This document shows positions 17,417 through 26,095 of a DNA stretch of 64,000 bases, one piece after another. How positions within the stretch are numbered: position 1 is the stretch's first letter; every line of letters starts with the position of its first letter. The DNA lies in contig NZ_CP107567.1 in the NCBI RefSeq assembly GCF_025854275.1, positions 4,650,001 through 4,714,000 of the forward strand, read 5' to 3'. The notes below the pieces were generated by a model. It was not told the origin of the DNA and made no database searches. It worked only from the letters and a program-made list of their open reading frames with translations. The DNA comes from Streptomyces peucetius. Its GTDB lineage: Bacteria; Actinomycetota; Actinomycetes; Streptomycetales; Streptomycetaceae. The translations under genes were made by a program, and so were the position numbers.

Positions 17417-18697
17417 ATGCTTGGACGTGATCCCGAGAGGGAGTTAGCAAGCTTCGTGCTGCCCGAGGCCGGACAACTGGCGGAGACGGGAGATCGATGG
17501 AGGCCGTTTGTCCTGCTGGACGCGGACGGGGTCGAGATCGAACCCGTGGCCGCCTTCTTCGCGGAGCTGCTGGCTTGTGACAAGTCAGCCGCCACGATCC
17601 GGTCGTACGGAATGGATCTGCTGCGTTGGTGGCGCTTCCTGTGGGGCTGGGGAATCGCCTGGGATCGTGCAGTCCGGTCGGACGCTCGGGACTTCTCACG
17701 CTGGATGCAGATCGCGAACAAGCCCGCACCGCTGCACTGGCGCCACCGACGAGACATCCAGACGGAGACAGCACCAAAGCCAGTACCAGAGAAGCTGCCG
17801 CCCGGAGCCCCAAATCCGATCACGGGAAAGACGTCACCAGGGCCGAGATACGCGCCGACAACGCGAGCGCACTGCGAGACCGTCCTGCGGGTCTTCTACG
17901 ACTTCCACCTCTCCGAGGGAACCGGCCCGATCCTGAACCCGTTTCCACTGGATCGCTCCCGGCGCCATGGCAGGGCACACGCTCACCACAACCCTGACGA
18001 GCGGTTTCGCCACGAACGGCAGGGCCGCTACCGGCCGGCCATCCCCAAGCGAGCGCCTCGGCGGATCCCCGACGCGATGTTCAACGCGCTCTTCGCCGCG
18101 CTGAAGCACGACCGTGATCGAGCCCTGCTGGCCTTCTGGGTTTCCAACGGGGCTCGCGCCGAGGAACTGCTCACCAGTCGGCAACGCGACGCGCTGCCCG
18201 GCCAACAGGTCCTGGGGGTTGTCCGCAAGGGGAGCCGGGCCTATCAACAACTCCCCTGCTCAGCGGACGCTTTCGTCTGGCTACGGCTCTATCAGGAGAG
18301 CGCCTGGCGGGCTGGGGTCCCCCGCGGACAGAACGAGGGGCTGTGGTGGACGTTACGCCGCCCGTGGCGTCCTCTGAACTATCCGGCGGCTCGTGCGATG
18401 TTCAACCGGGCCAACAGCTTGCTCGGTACGAACTGGACTCTCCACGATCTTCGACACACCGCCGCCTATCGGCTGGCGAGAGATCCGAAGATGCCCCTGA
18501 CCGACGTGCAGTGGGTGCTCGGTCATGCGCACCTGTCGACGACACAGCTCTATCTTCCGGCCGACCGGGACGAGGTGATCGAACACGTTCGGGCACATCA
18601 TGCCCGACGGGCCAAGTCCGCCGAGCGGACTCCCGCGCCTCCGGCAGCCGGCTACAACCCTGAATCCCTCAACAACCTTTTCGGGACTGCCTGGTGA
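17417..18697 (+). CDS. Tyrosine recombinase A of the inserted element
   Basis: A 426-residue integrase-type recombinase. The N-terminal SAM-like domain is at about 40-110 and the catalytic domain at about 220-400, with Arg in NGARAEELLTS, box II LHDLRHTAAYRL, and LGHAHLSTTQLYLP bearing the late His and Tyr. All catalytic residues are visible. Its TGA overlaps the GTG of the next recombinase gene (GTGA), so both are made together. Probably the TnpA-like partner that cuts and joins element ends. Confidence 0.85.
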   Translation: MLGRDPERELASFVLPEAGQLAETGDRWRPFVLLDADGVEIEPVAAFFAELLACDKSAATIRSYGMDLLRWWRFLWGWGIAWDRAVRSDARDFSRWMQIANKPAPLHWRHRRDIQTETAPKPVPEKLPPGAPNPITGKTSPGPRYAPTTRAHCETVLRVFYDFHLSEGTGPILNPFPLDRSRRHGRAHAHHNPDERFRHERQGRYRPAIPKRAPRRIPDAMFNALFAALKHDRDRALLAFWVSNGARAEELLTSRQRDALPGQQVLGVVRKGSRAYQQLPCSADAFVWLRLYQESAWRAGVPRGQNEGLWWTLRRPWRPLNYPAARAMFNRANSLLGTNWTLHDLRHTAAYRLARDPKMPLTDVQWVLGHAHLSTTQLYLPADRDEVIEHVRAHHARRAKSAERTPAPPAAGYNPESLNNLFGTAW

Positions 18698-21186
18698 CAC
18701 CTACGGAGACCCTGTCCGTCGCGACGCATGTCGCGCCTCCCGCGTCCCTGCGCCTGGCCGGGGAGGCGTTGAAAGCTGTCGCTTTGCGCTTCCCGCCCAG
18801 ACCTGCTGAGGATCACTGGGCGGCCACGGCAAGCACGCAGGCCGACATCCTTGCTCGTCTGGAGCAACCTCCTCTGCGGCCGGCGGACGTGAGGCAGCAC
18901 CGAGCCAGGATCCGAGGAGCTCGCCAGACGTTGCAGTGGCTGGAGACCTTCCCGGGGGCCACCTGGCAGCAGCGCTGGAATACCAGTCCCGCGAGCACGC
19001 GCCCTGGCAACGACTGGGCCCGGTTGGCACCCGGTTGGATCGGAACGGCTGCTGGTCCCTCGCAACGGCAGGCATTGTCGGGAGGGCTGCTGAGTCTGAT
19101 CTGCGCAGACGTTGTCAGGCCCGCCCTCCCGTGGCTGCTGTCACGGACCTCGGCCAACATGACGAGCCTACGTATCGGGCTGATCCCCGCCCGTGACCCG
19201 GGAGGATTCGCTCAGCTTGAAGCGATGATCGAATCTGCCACGTGGTCCTCCAAAGTCGGGCGTCACGCCCTGCACTCCCTGGTCAAGATCGTGTCCGCCA
19301 AGGGCGGCACCTTGGCGGACATCACCGTCGGCGACGCCGTGGAGTATCTCGCCGCACTCAAAGCAGCGAACAAAGCCGCGAACGTCAAAGCCCGCGGCAA
19401 CACCCTTTTCTACGCCTGGCTGCGAGAGTTGGGCACCCTGCCCGCAGAAGCACCCAGTTCCTTGCGCTACCTGGCCAACACCAGTGGCCAGGTGTCGATG
19501 GAGCAGCTCGTCGACCGGTTCGGCGTCCGCTGCCGCCCTGTCCGAGATCTCTTGGTGGACTATCTCAAAGAGCGGCAGCCGGGTCTCGACTACACGTCCC
19601 TGAACAACTTGTCCCGGCACCTGGCCAGCAACTTCTGGGGTGACCTGGAACAACATCATCCAGGGATCGACTCTCTCCACCTAGCGCCCGAGGTGAGCGC
19701 GGCTTGGAAACAGAGATGCCGGACCCGCATCGAACGGCGCCGCGAACCAGACGGCGAAGTGCGTGAAGTAGTGACCGAACGCGCCAACGTCGCCAGCATC
19801 ATGCTCTCCGTCCGGGCGTTCTATCTCGACATCGCCCAGTGGGCCATCGACGAGCCGGCACGCTGGGGGCCTTGGGCGGTGCCGAGCCCGATCAAGGACG
19901 CGGATGTCGCTGTCGTGAAAGACAACAAGCGGCGCAAAGCTCGGATGGACCACCGGACGAGGGAACGCCTTCCGGCTCTGCCTGCTGTCGCCCGAGCAGC
20001 TTCATCATGCCTCCACGCAGCCAAAGCCCGACTACAGGCACTGATGGACACCCGGCCAGGCGGTCGGTTCGCTTTTGCGGGCGACACCTTCATGCGGGCA
20101 GCGAAGGACGGAACGACCTGGGCGGTGAACATTGCCACCGGCCGGCGCGTCGACCTGGCCCTCGCGGAGAGCCGAGCGTTCTGGGCCTGGGCGATGGTCG
20201 AGTTCCTTCAGCACACTGGTGTCCGCATCGAGGAGATGCTGGAGGCCAGCCATCACAGCCTGATCCAGTACAGACTGCCCACGACCGGCGAGATTGTTCC
20301 CCTCCTGCAAATCGCGCCCTCCAAAACCGATGAGGAACGAGTCATCCTGGTCAGCCCGGAGCTCGCCGATGTGCTCAGCGCGATCATCGCCCGCATCCGC
20401 GACCCTCGCACCGGTGCCGTCCCCTACGTCTCCAGCTATGACATGGCAGAGAAGACCTGGAATCCGCAGATGCCACTGCTTTTCCAGTGGTGCCGCAGCG
20501 GCGAGAGCTCCCGCCTCTCCCCGAAGCTCCTGCGCGAAGCACTCCAGGAAGTGCTGGCCTCCACGAATCTGACCGATTCAGCCGGACAGCCTTTGGACTT
20601 CTCGCCCCATGACTTTCGGCGAATCTTCATCACCGACGCCATCCGCAGCGGCCTTCCCCCGCACATCGCGCAGGTCATCGCCGGGCACACCAGCATCAAC
20701 ACGACCATGGGATACAACGCCATCTACCCCGGCGAGGCCATCGAAGCCCATCGCGCATTCATCGCCCGGCGCCGAACGCTCCGGCCCAGCGAGGAGTACC
20801 GAACCCCCACCAACGAAGAATGGGATGCCTTCCTCGGGCACTTCGAGCGACGCAAACTGTCCATCGGAATCTGCGCTCGCGCATTCGGAACGCCCTGCAT
20901 CCACGAACACGCGTGTATTCGATGCTCCATGCTCCGACCGGACCCGGATCAGAGACACCGCCTCGTCGAGATCCGCGACAACCTGATCGCCCGAATCACC
21001 GAAGCAGAACAGGAGGGATGGCTCGGTGAGATCGAAGGACTCCAAGTCAGCCTCGCCAGCGCAGAGGAGAAGCTCATCCAGCTCGATACAGAGCAAGTCC
21101 GTCAACGCCAAGTGATCAATCTCGGCATGCCCAGCTTCAGCCAGATCGCGACACGAATCAGTACGGCAAGAGGACCTTCAAGTTAG
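18694..21186 (+). CDS. Tyrosine recombinase B of the inserted element (830 aa)
   Basis: A long tyrosine recombinase with catalytic Arg in HTGVRIEEMLEA, box II FSPHDFRRIFITDAI and AGHTSINTTMGYNAIYP. A large N-terminal region (1-480) is unlike normal phage integrases and fits TnpB-type recombinases. The C-terminus has a possible zinc cluster (CARAFGTPC then CIRC) and a coiled-coil-like tail. It is translationally coupled to recombinase A. Confidence 0.83.
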   Translation: MTPTETLSVATHVAPPASLRLAGEALKAVALRFPPRPAEDHWAATASTQADILARLEQPPLRPADVRQHRARIRGARQTLQWLETFPGATWQQRWNTSPASTRPGNDWARLAPGWIGTAAGPSQRQALSGGLLSLICADVVRPALPWLLSRTSANMTSLRIGLIPARDPGGFAQLEAMIESATWSSKVGRHALHSLVKIVSAKGGTLADITVGDAVEYLAALKAANKAANVKARGNTLFYAWLRELGTLPAEAPSSLRYLANTSGQVSMEQLVDRFGVRCRPVRDLLVDYLKERQPGLDYTSLNNLSRHLASNFWGDLEQHHPGIDSLHLAPEVSAAWKQRCRTRIERRREPDGEVREVVTERANVASIMLSVRAFYLDIAQWAIDEPARWGPWAVPSPIKDADVAVVKDNKRRKARMDHRTRERLPALPAVARAASSCLHAAKARLQALMDTRPGGRFAFAGDTFMRAAKDGTTWAVNIATGRRVDLALAESRAFWAWAMVEFLQHTGVRIEEMLEASHHSLIQYRLPTTGEIVPLLQIAPSKTDEERVILVSPELADVLSAIIARIRDPRTGAVPYVSSYDMAEKTWNPQMPLLFQWCRSGESSRLSPKLLREALQEVLASTNLTDSAGQPLDFSPHDFRRIFITDAIRSGLPPHIAQVIAGHTSINTTMGYNAIYPGEAIEAHRAFIARRRTLRPSEEYRTPTNEEWDAFLGHFERRKLSIGICARAFGTPCIHEHACIRCSMLRPDPDQRHRLVEIRDNLIARITEAEQEGWLGEIEGLQVSLASAEEKLIQLDTEQVRQRQVINLGMPSFSQIATRISTARGPSS

Positions 21187-21244
21187 ACGAGCTTCATCCA
21201 CGCGGATGATCTACACCACCCTGACCCAGGCCACGGGCCACGCT

Positions 21245-21874
21245 CTACGGGCGGCGGGCCAGCAAGTGAGTGTCGAGGAAACCACGCTCGGACGCTGGGT
21301 CATGGAGCAACCGAGCAACTGTGACGAGCCCGGCCCCGGTCAGCATCGCGGCAAACTGCTCCGCCGGCCAGCTATAGGCGGGCGCCACCTTGTGGTCGAA
21401 GCGGACCGGCTTCGGTCCCTCGGTCCCGAAGAAGGACACCAGGAGCAGGCCCCCTGGTGCCAGGACACGCACCTGCTCGGCGAGCAGCACGGGCAATTCC
21501 TCAGGTGGGGTATGGATCATCGAGTAGTGGGCCAGCACTCCGCCGAGCGCGCCGTCCTCGACCGGCAGGGCCTCCATTCGCGCTTCGTCGAACCGCAGCG
21601 CCGGATGGGCCCGCCGAGCGTGGTCGACCATGGCCGGGGAGAGGTCGAGCCCGAAGGCGTCCAGCCCCAAGTCGTGCAGCATGGCCGTCAGATGACCGGG
21701 CCCGCACCCGACGTCGGCTGCCCGCAGGTTCCCCGTGGCACGCACGAGCTCGGCGAAGGTACCGATCATGTTCCGCGCGAACGGCTGCGTCTCCAGCCGA
21801 TTAGCGAACATCGACGCGTACAGGTCGACGACCCCGTCATAGGCCGCCCTAGTCTCGTCCTGGTGGCTTAACAC
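21245..21874 (-). CDS. Class I SAM-dependent methyltransferase (element cargo)
   Basis: A 209-residue protein with the SAM-binding motif I AADVGCGPGHLTAML at about residue 52, motif II FGLDLSPAMVDHAR, and YSMIHTPPEELP followed by APGGLLLVSFF. The substrate cannot be told from sequence; the small-molecule (UbiE-like) type is most likely. It is convergent with the recombinase genes and lies inside the inverted repeats, so it travels with the element. The assumed GTG start at 21874 lacks a clear ribosome site. Confidence 0.85.
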   Translation of the reverse strand: MLSHQDETRAAYDGVVDLYASMFANRLETQPFARNMIGTFAELVRATGNLRAADVGCGPGHLTAMLHDLGLDAFGLDLSPAMVDHARRAHPALRFDEARMEALPVEDGALGGVLAHYSMIHTPPEELPVLLAEQVRVLAPGGLLLVSFFGTEGPKPVRFDHKVAPAYSWPAEQFAAMLTGAGLVTVARLLHDPASERGFLDTHLLARRP

Positions 21875-21978
21875 GGGAAGGAAACTAACACCTTCGCCGG
21901 TCGCAGCCGTTCTCCGGCCCTTCCCCTCAGGACTGATCGTCCCCTCACCTGATCACGGGACACCCTCGGTAGTTCAGA

Positions 21979-22311
21979 GAAGAACTCATCGCCCCCGAGC
22001 CGCCCGGCCACACCGGACGGGCCGACGTAGTGGGCGAGCCGCTGCGCTGTCGCCTTGAGCAGCGTGTCCCCGGCCGCGTGGCCGTACCGGTCGTTGATCT
22101 GCTTGAAGTGGTCGACGTCGGCGAGGACGACGACCGCCCGCTCATCGCGCAGTAGCGCGGTCGCGCGGCGGGTGAACCCCTCACGGGTCCGCAGCCCCGT
22201 GAGCGGGTCGCGGCGGGCGGTGCGTAGGCGGCGGCGCATCCAGAGCACGGGCAGCGCCCAACCTGCCGACACAGGCGCGGCGGTGGCCAGGGCGGTTAAG
22301 AGGGTGCTCAT
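21979..22311 (-). pseudogene. GGDEF-domain gene, 5' half (split by insertion)
   Basis: The N-terminal half of a GGDEF protein: a single membrane helix (residues 5-24), RRDPLTGLRTREGF, VVLADVDHFKQINDRYGHAAG and GRLGGDEF. Coding then runs into the inserted element and stops about 37 codons later. The ATG at 22311 overlaps the stop of the upstream DUF2637 remnant (ATGA). The intact protein would have been a small membrane-anchored diguanylate cyclase, an uncommon passenger within a transfer operon. Confidence 0.85.
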
Positions 22312-22811
22312 GCCGCTGCCCCCTCGCTGTCGGCGCTGTCCTCGGTGGTGTCGGTGTCGACGGGGTGCAGGCGCCGGCCGTCGGCCCGCTCGCTCAGCAG
22401 CGCGTCCCGCAGCACACGGGAGTTGGCTGCAGAGCAGTGGAGCGTGGTCCGGATCGCCTCCGCGTTGATCGCGTCATCCGGCCAACCCGCCGTGACCTCG
22501 CGGGCTTCGGCCAGCAGCTCCGCCGCGGTGCGCTGCCCCTTGCCCGGCTTCGCCCTGGCTTTGGTGGTGCGCTTGCGCGGCGGCTTCGGCGCCTCCCGCT
22601 CCGGCGGTGCGGGAGGCTCTGGGGTTAGCTCCTCGGGCGCCGCTTCCTCGCCTGCGGGGGTGACCTCCCCGAGCTTGAGGAGCACGCGCTCGCGGCGCGG
22701 GGTGCGTGTACGCCAGCGGCGGCCGTGCCGCTCACGCAGGTCCGCACGGGCGAGCTGCCGCTCGCGCTCCCGCCCGAGAGCGTCGGCGTAGGAGGTGATC
22801 TCCCACAGATG
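22308..22811 (-). pseudogene. DUF2637-like element protein, C-terminal part
   Basis: The sequence LWEITSYADALGRERERQLA followed by RRRE-rich segments and a Pro/Ala/Lys-rich tail resembles the cytoplasmic part of DUF2637 membrane proteins of Streptomyces plasmids and integrative elements. The N-terminal membrane helices are absent: at about 22811 the sequence becomes the RRQRL remnant in another frame. It is coupled to the GGDEF gene by an ATGA overlap. Confidence 0.65.
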
Positions 22812-22925
22812 CGGTACAGGTGGGCGACCAGCACCCCCGCCTTGCGATGGCGGGAGCGACGCATCACCTGTGCCGCGACCGGCTGCCTCGCCGGGCCGTA
22901 GGCCACGGGCGTGGAGCCGGCGGCG
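22812..22925 (-). pseudogene. Degenerate second copy of the RRQRL-type gene
   Basis: QPVAAQVMRRSRHRKAGVLV followed by AHLYRI nearly repeats the intact copy at 16644 (QPIAAQVMRRSRHRKSGVLV). An upstream segment RGLRPG is in another frame, so the copy also carries a frameshift. It is fused at LYRI to the DUF2637 remnant. Beyond about 22925 similarity to the intact copy ends. Confidence 0.75.
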
Positions 22926-23023
22926 GGATCAGCAGCAGGTTGGCCACGGTGAACACCGGGATCGCCACGTCCGTGGCCGTCTCGTTCGCGCGCGCCCTCC
23001 GTCAGCGGTGTCGGGGGGTGCCG

Positions 23024-23533
23024 TCAGTCGGTCAGGCGGAAGGCGAGCTCGATCTCCCACTTCGACATGTCCGTTTCCGCCCGCGGGTCGGTCAGATACG
23101 ACTCCGTCCTGCACGCCCAGTGCTCGACGCCGTCGACGACCGTCATGTCCCACTGCAGCCCTTCCCGCGCCGCCCACTCGTGCATCGCGATGACGACGCC
23201 GACGAGCTGGGCGGGATGGCCGACGTGAGTGACGGTCGCGTAGCGGCCTGCCGGCAGGACGGCCACGCCGATGTCCCCTTCGGGCTCCGGCGCCGCCCGG
23301 ACGGGCACGCCGGCCTCGATCACCGACTCGCCGTCCATGTCGACGGTGTTGTAGCGGAAGAACGGCGCTCCGGCGAGTTCCGTGTTGTTGCCGGCCAGCC
23401 AGTTGACGAGTTCGGGCAGCCGGTCGGCGATCCGGGCGAACGCGTCCATCCGTACCGAGCCGCGGATGTACGCGTAGAGCTGCTCCCCGCGCTCGACGAC
23501 CATCGGCCGGATCTGCTGTGTGTGATTGCTCAT
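23024..23533 (-). CDS. GyrI-like effector-binding domain protein
   Basis: A 169-residue protein of the SOUL/GyrI-like fold found in AraC-type regulators and stand-alone small-molecule binders. The pattern GDIGVAVLPAGRYATVTHVG and the closing YLTDPRAETDMSKWEIELAF are typical. There is no DNA-binding domain. The ligand is unknown. It appears to be the first chromosomal gene beyond the element remnant. Confidence 0.8.
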   Translation of the reverse strand: MSNHTQQIRPMVVERGEQLYAYIRGSVRMDAFARIADRLPELVNWLAGNNTELAGAPFFRYNTVDMDGESVIEAGVPVRAAPEPEGDIGVAVLPAGRYATVTHVGHPAQLVGVVIAMHEWAAREGLQWDMTVVDGVEHWACRTESYLTDPRAETDMSKWEIELAFRLTD

Positions 23534-23647
23534 GACTTCAAGGACCCCACAGGGAAACAGGATTCATCGGCGTGCATCGACGCCTCATGACGCCACATGG
23601 CCGCCGCATGACGCCGCATGTCGAACGGGGTGCTGCCGCCGGCGGCT

Positions 23648-24304
23648 TCAGTTCCCGGCGATGTCCTTCACCGCGACGGTGACCGGCGTCGAACCGCTGA
23701 TCAGCTCCAGCGTCAGCCCCGCCGTGGCCGGTGTCTCCACCATCTCCGCGAGCACCGCCGCCACGTCGTCCCGCGGCACGGGGCCGCGCCCGGTCGAGAC
23801 CTCCAGCCGGACCTGGCCGTTGCCCGCGTCGTCGGTGAGGGCGCCGGGCCGCAGGATCGTCCACTCCAGGCCGGTGCGGGACCGCACGTAGTCGTCGGCC
23901 GCGCCCTTCGCCCGCAGGTAGGCGTCGAAGACGTCGTCGCCCTTGTGTTCGGCGTCGGCGCCCATCGAGGAGACGACGATGCACCGCCGTACGCCCGCCC
24001 GTTCGGCCGCGTCGGCGAAGAGCACCGCCGCGGCGCGGTCCACCGTGTCCTTGCGCTCGGCGCCGCTGCCCGGGCCCGCTCCCGCGGCGAACACCGCGGC
24101 ATCCGCGCCGTGCAGCACGGTCGCGACCTCTTCCACGGAGGCGGATTCCAGATCCAGGAGCACCGGTTCGGCGCCCGCTGCCCGCAGGTCGTCGCCGTGC
24201 TTCGGATTGCGGATGACGCCCGCGACCTCGTGTCCGGCCGCCGAGAGCAGCCGCTCCAGACGGAGCGCGATCTGACCGTGTCCTCCAGCGATGACAATGC
24301 GCAT
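23648..24304 (-). CDS. NAD(P)-binding atypical SDR (NmrA-like)
   Basis: A 218-residue Rossmann protein with the dinucleotide motif GGHGQIA at the N-terminus, CIVVSSMGAD in the position of the SDR serine, and a YLRAKGAADDYVRSRTGLEW helix. It lacks the classical SDR YxxxK at normal spacing, as in atypical SDR or NmrA-like redox sensors and reductases. The substrate is unknown. Confidence 0.85.
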   Translation of the reverse strand: MRIVIAGGHGQIALRLERLLSAAGHEVAGVIRNPKHGDDLRAAGAEPVLLDLESASVEEVATVLHGADAAVFAAGAGPGSGAERKDTVDRAAAVLFADAAERAGVRRCIVVSSMGADAEHKGDDVFDAYLRAKGAADDYVRSRTGLEWTILRPGALTDDAGNGQVRLEVSTGRGPVPRDDVAAVLAEMVETPATAGLTLELISGSTPVTVAVKDIAGN

Positions 24305-24382
24305 GCCTACGACGTTACGTCCGAAGCCCCGGCCGCGCGCAGGGACGGCAATTCCGACCGCCGGGCCGCTTCCGCCCGGACG

Positions 24383-25615
24383 TCACGGGCCTGGGCCCGG
24401 CCGCCCCTGGCGCGGCAGTTCGAACGCGGCCGTCGCCGCCGAGTCGCAGTACTCGCGCACCGCGCTCGTCCGGGCCACCACCCGCCCCCGGTGGATGACG
24501 ATCCGGCTGTACCCGAGCGACAGCACGCCCGAGATCGCCTCCCCCCGGACCGCGAGCAGCTCCGCGGGGAAGCCGGCCTCGACCCGTACCTCCGGCAGCC
24601 CCATCACCGCGCGGGCGGTGCCGGCCACGCAGCCGTACGCGTCCGAGGGCCGCATGCCGGCCTGCGACGACAGGAGGTACGCGGCCTCCAGCGGATCCCC
24701 GCGTCCCACCGGATTGCACACGTCCCGCAGCGCCCCACTGCCCGCCGCGACCCGCACGCCTGCCGCCCGCAGCAGCCGTACCGGTGCGTTGCCGCGCTGC
24801 TCCACGCCGGCGCAGCCGCCCTGGGGCAGGGAGACGACGGCGACGCCCGCCGCCGCGAGCTGGTCCGCCGTCCGGGAGGCGATGTCCCTGGGCAGCCGGG
24901 CGAGACCGGCACACGGGCCGACGGTCACGCCGGGCCGCAGTCCGCCCGCCATGGCGGCGAGCCGTGCCAGCCGCGCCGGGTCGTCCCCATGGGTGTGGAG
25001 GTCGACGGGGCACCCGTACTCGGAGGCGAGGTCGAGGACCGCCTCCACGTACCCGGTCGGGTCGGGATCCGCGTCGGGGCAGCCGCCCACCACGCCCGCG
25101 CCCATCTTCAGCGCGTCCCGGAGGACGGCCAGCCCGTCCGCGCCTGCCACGCCCGTCAGCAGCCTGGGCACGGCGACGGCGGTCAGGTCGGCGAGCCCGC
25201 CCAGCGAGCGGCGGCTCTCGAGGACCGCCTCGAGCGGACCGAGGCCCTGTACGTCGCCGATCCGCACGTGCGAGCGCAGTGCCGTCGCCCCGTGGCCCAG
25301 TTGCAGCAGCGCGGCTTCGGTTGCGCGCCGTTGGACGTCGTGCGTGTCGTAGGAGACGGGCCCCGGGGTCTCGGCGCTGAGCGCCGTGTCGCCGTGGAGG
25401 TGCGGTTCCGCGGGGGCGGGCAGCAGCAGGAAGCCCGTCAGGTCCACGCGGGACGAGTGCGACGGGAGGGAGCCCGCAGTGCCGACCGCCTCGATCCGAC
25501 CGCCGCTGAGCCGTACGTCGACCGTGCGGCCGTCCGTGAGCCTCGCACCGCAGAGCAGCAGCGCGGTGGAGTCCGCGGTGGCGCCGTCAGGGGGGTGCGG
25601 CTGGCTGTCGGGCAT
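24383..25615 (-). CDS. Amidohydrolase, cytosine-deaminase-like
   Basis: A 410-residue amidohydrolase-superfamily protein. Metal ligands are suggested by PAEPHLHGDT (HxH) and VDLHTHGDD; a beta-sandwich N-terminal part (LLLCGARLTDGRTVDVRL) is present. The region that in cytosine deaminases reads S/T-D-x-x-R-D-P reads AAGSGALRDVCNPVGRGDP here, so the usual catalytic Asp appears to be replaced by Gly. The substrate and even activity are therefore uncertain. I chose the ATG at 25615 because upstream residues are not conserved-looking. Confidence 0.78.
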   Translation of the reverse strand: MPDSQPHPPDGATADSTALLLCGARLTDGRTVDVRLSGGRIEAVGTAGSLPSHSSRVDLTGFLLLPAPAEPHLHGDTALSAETPGPVSYDTHDVQRRATEAALLQLGHGATALRSHVRIGDVQGLGPLEAVLESRRSLGGLADLTAVAVPRLLTGVAGADGLAVLRDALKMGAGVVGGCPDADPDPTGYVEAVLDLASEYGCPVDLHTHGDDPARLARLAAMAGGLRPGVTVGPCAGLARLPRDIASRTADQLAAAGVAVVSLPQGGCAGVEQRGNAPVRLLRAAGVRVAAGSGALRDVCNPVGRGDPLEAAYLLSSQAGMRPSDAYGCVAGTARAVMGLPEVRVEAGFPAELLAVRGEAISGVLSLGYSRIVIHRGRVVARTSAVREYCDSAATAAFELPRQGRPGPGP

Positions 25616-25935
25616 CGCGCTCCTGAGTGGGGCGTTCGGACTCGGGCGGCGTTCGCACACTGCCCGGGCGGTGTGGAGCCGTGGTGTGGGAGCCGGAGGG
25701 ATCACACAGCGTGCTGTCGAGCCTAGGGGCGCGCGCGGTGCGCTTCGAGGAGGAGGGCAATAGTCGTACCGGTGCGGTCGCGTGTGACGCGCGGGACGGG
25801 TGAGGGGCTTCTGGTACGGGTGGGGTGACAGGCGTGTGACGTGCGCGTCCTGCCGGGGTGATGGACGAGGGACGACGCGGGAAGCGTGCTGTGCGCACGG
25901 GCCGGAAGGGGGCGGCCGGGCGCGCGGAAACGGAT

Positions 25936-25965
25936 TTGGGCGAACGGCGGCGGACCGTGTAATGT
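25936..25965 (+). promoter_or_regulatory. Putative promoter of tRNA-Thr/tRNA-Met
   Basis: TTGGGC and TAATGT are spaced by 18 bases and lie 11 bases before the tRNA-Thr gene. No other convincing signal is seen in the 360-base spacer from 25616. Confidence 0.55.
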
Positions 25966-25976
25966 CTTCATCGCTC

Positions 25977-26049
25977 GCCCCAATAGCTCAGTCGGCAGAG
26001 CGTCTCCATGGTAAGGAGAAGGTCTACGGTTCGATTCCGTATTGGGGCT
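25977..26049 (+). tRNA. tRNA-Thr (anticodon GGT)
   Basis: The cloverleaf has GCCCCAA pairing with TTGGGGC, anticodon stem TCTCC/GGAGA with loop ATGGTAA, and T-arm ending TTCGATT. CCA is not encoded. Confidence 0.96.
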
Positions 26050-26095
26050 CTGATGTAGGTGATCCTCGCCTTCGGGCGAGGGAAACCGACATCGC

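Larger units (their letters stand above)
17361..21977. mobile_element. Two-recombinase (Tn554-like) element carrying a methyltransferase
   Basis: The element sits inside the GGDEF gene. Its ends carry an eight-base inverted repeat, CTGAACTA at 17361-17368 and TAGTTCAG at 21970-21977; the true ends may lie up to about ten bases further out. It encodes two overlapping tyrosine recombinases on the plus strand and a SAM methyltransferase on the minus strand. No target duplication is evident, as expected for Tn554-type transposition. The family label comes from the recombinase pair and lacks database support. Confidence 0.75.

Noticed and set aside
21187..21244. Third recombinase (as in RIT elements) or TnpC gene in the inserted element
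   Set aside because: Only 58 bases separate recombinase B from the methyltransferase stop, and no further recombinase motif is present inside the inverted ends.
22925..23024. Right attachment site (copy of the tRNA-Tyr 3' end)
   Set aside because: I looked for GTTCGAATCCTGGCG-like sequence here and around 12250 and found none that I can support.
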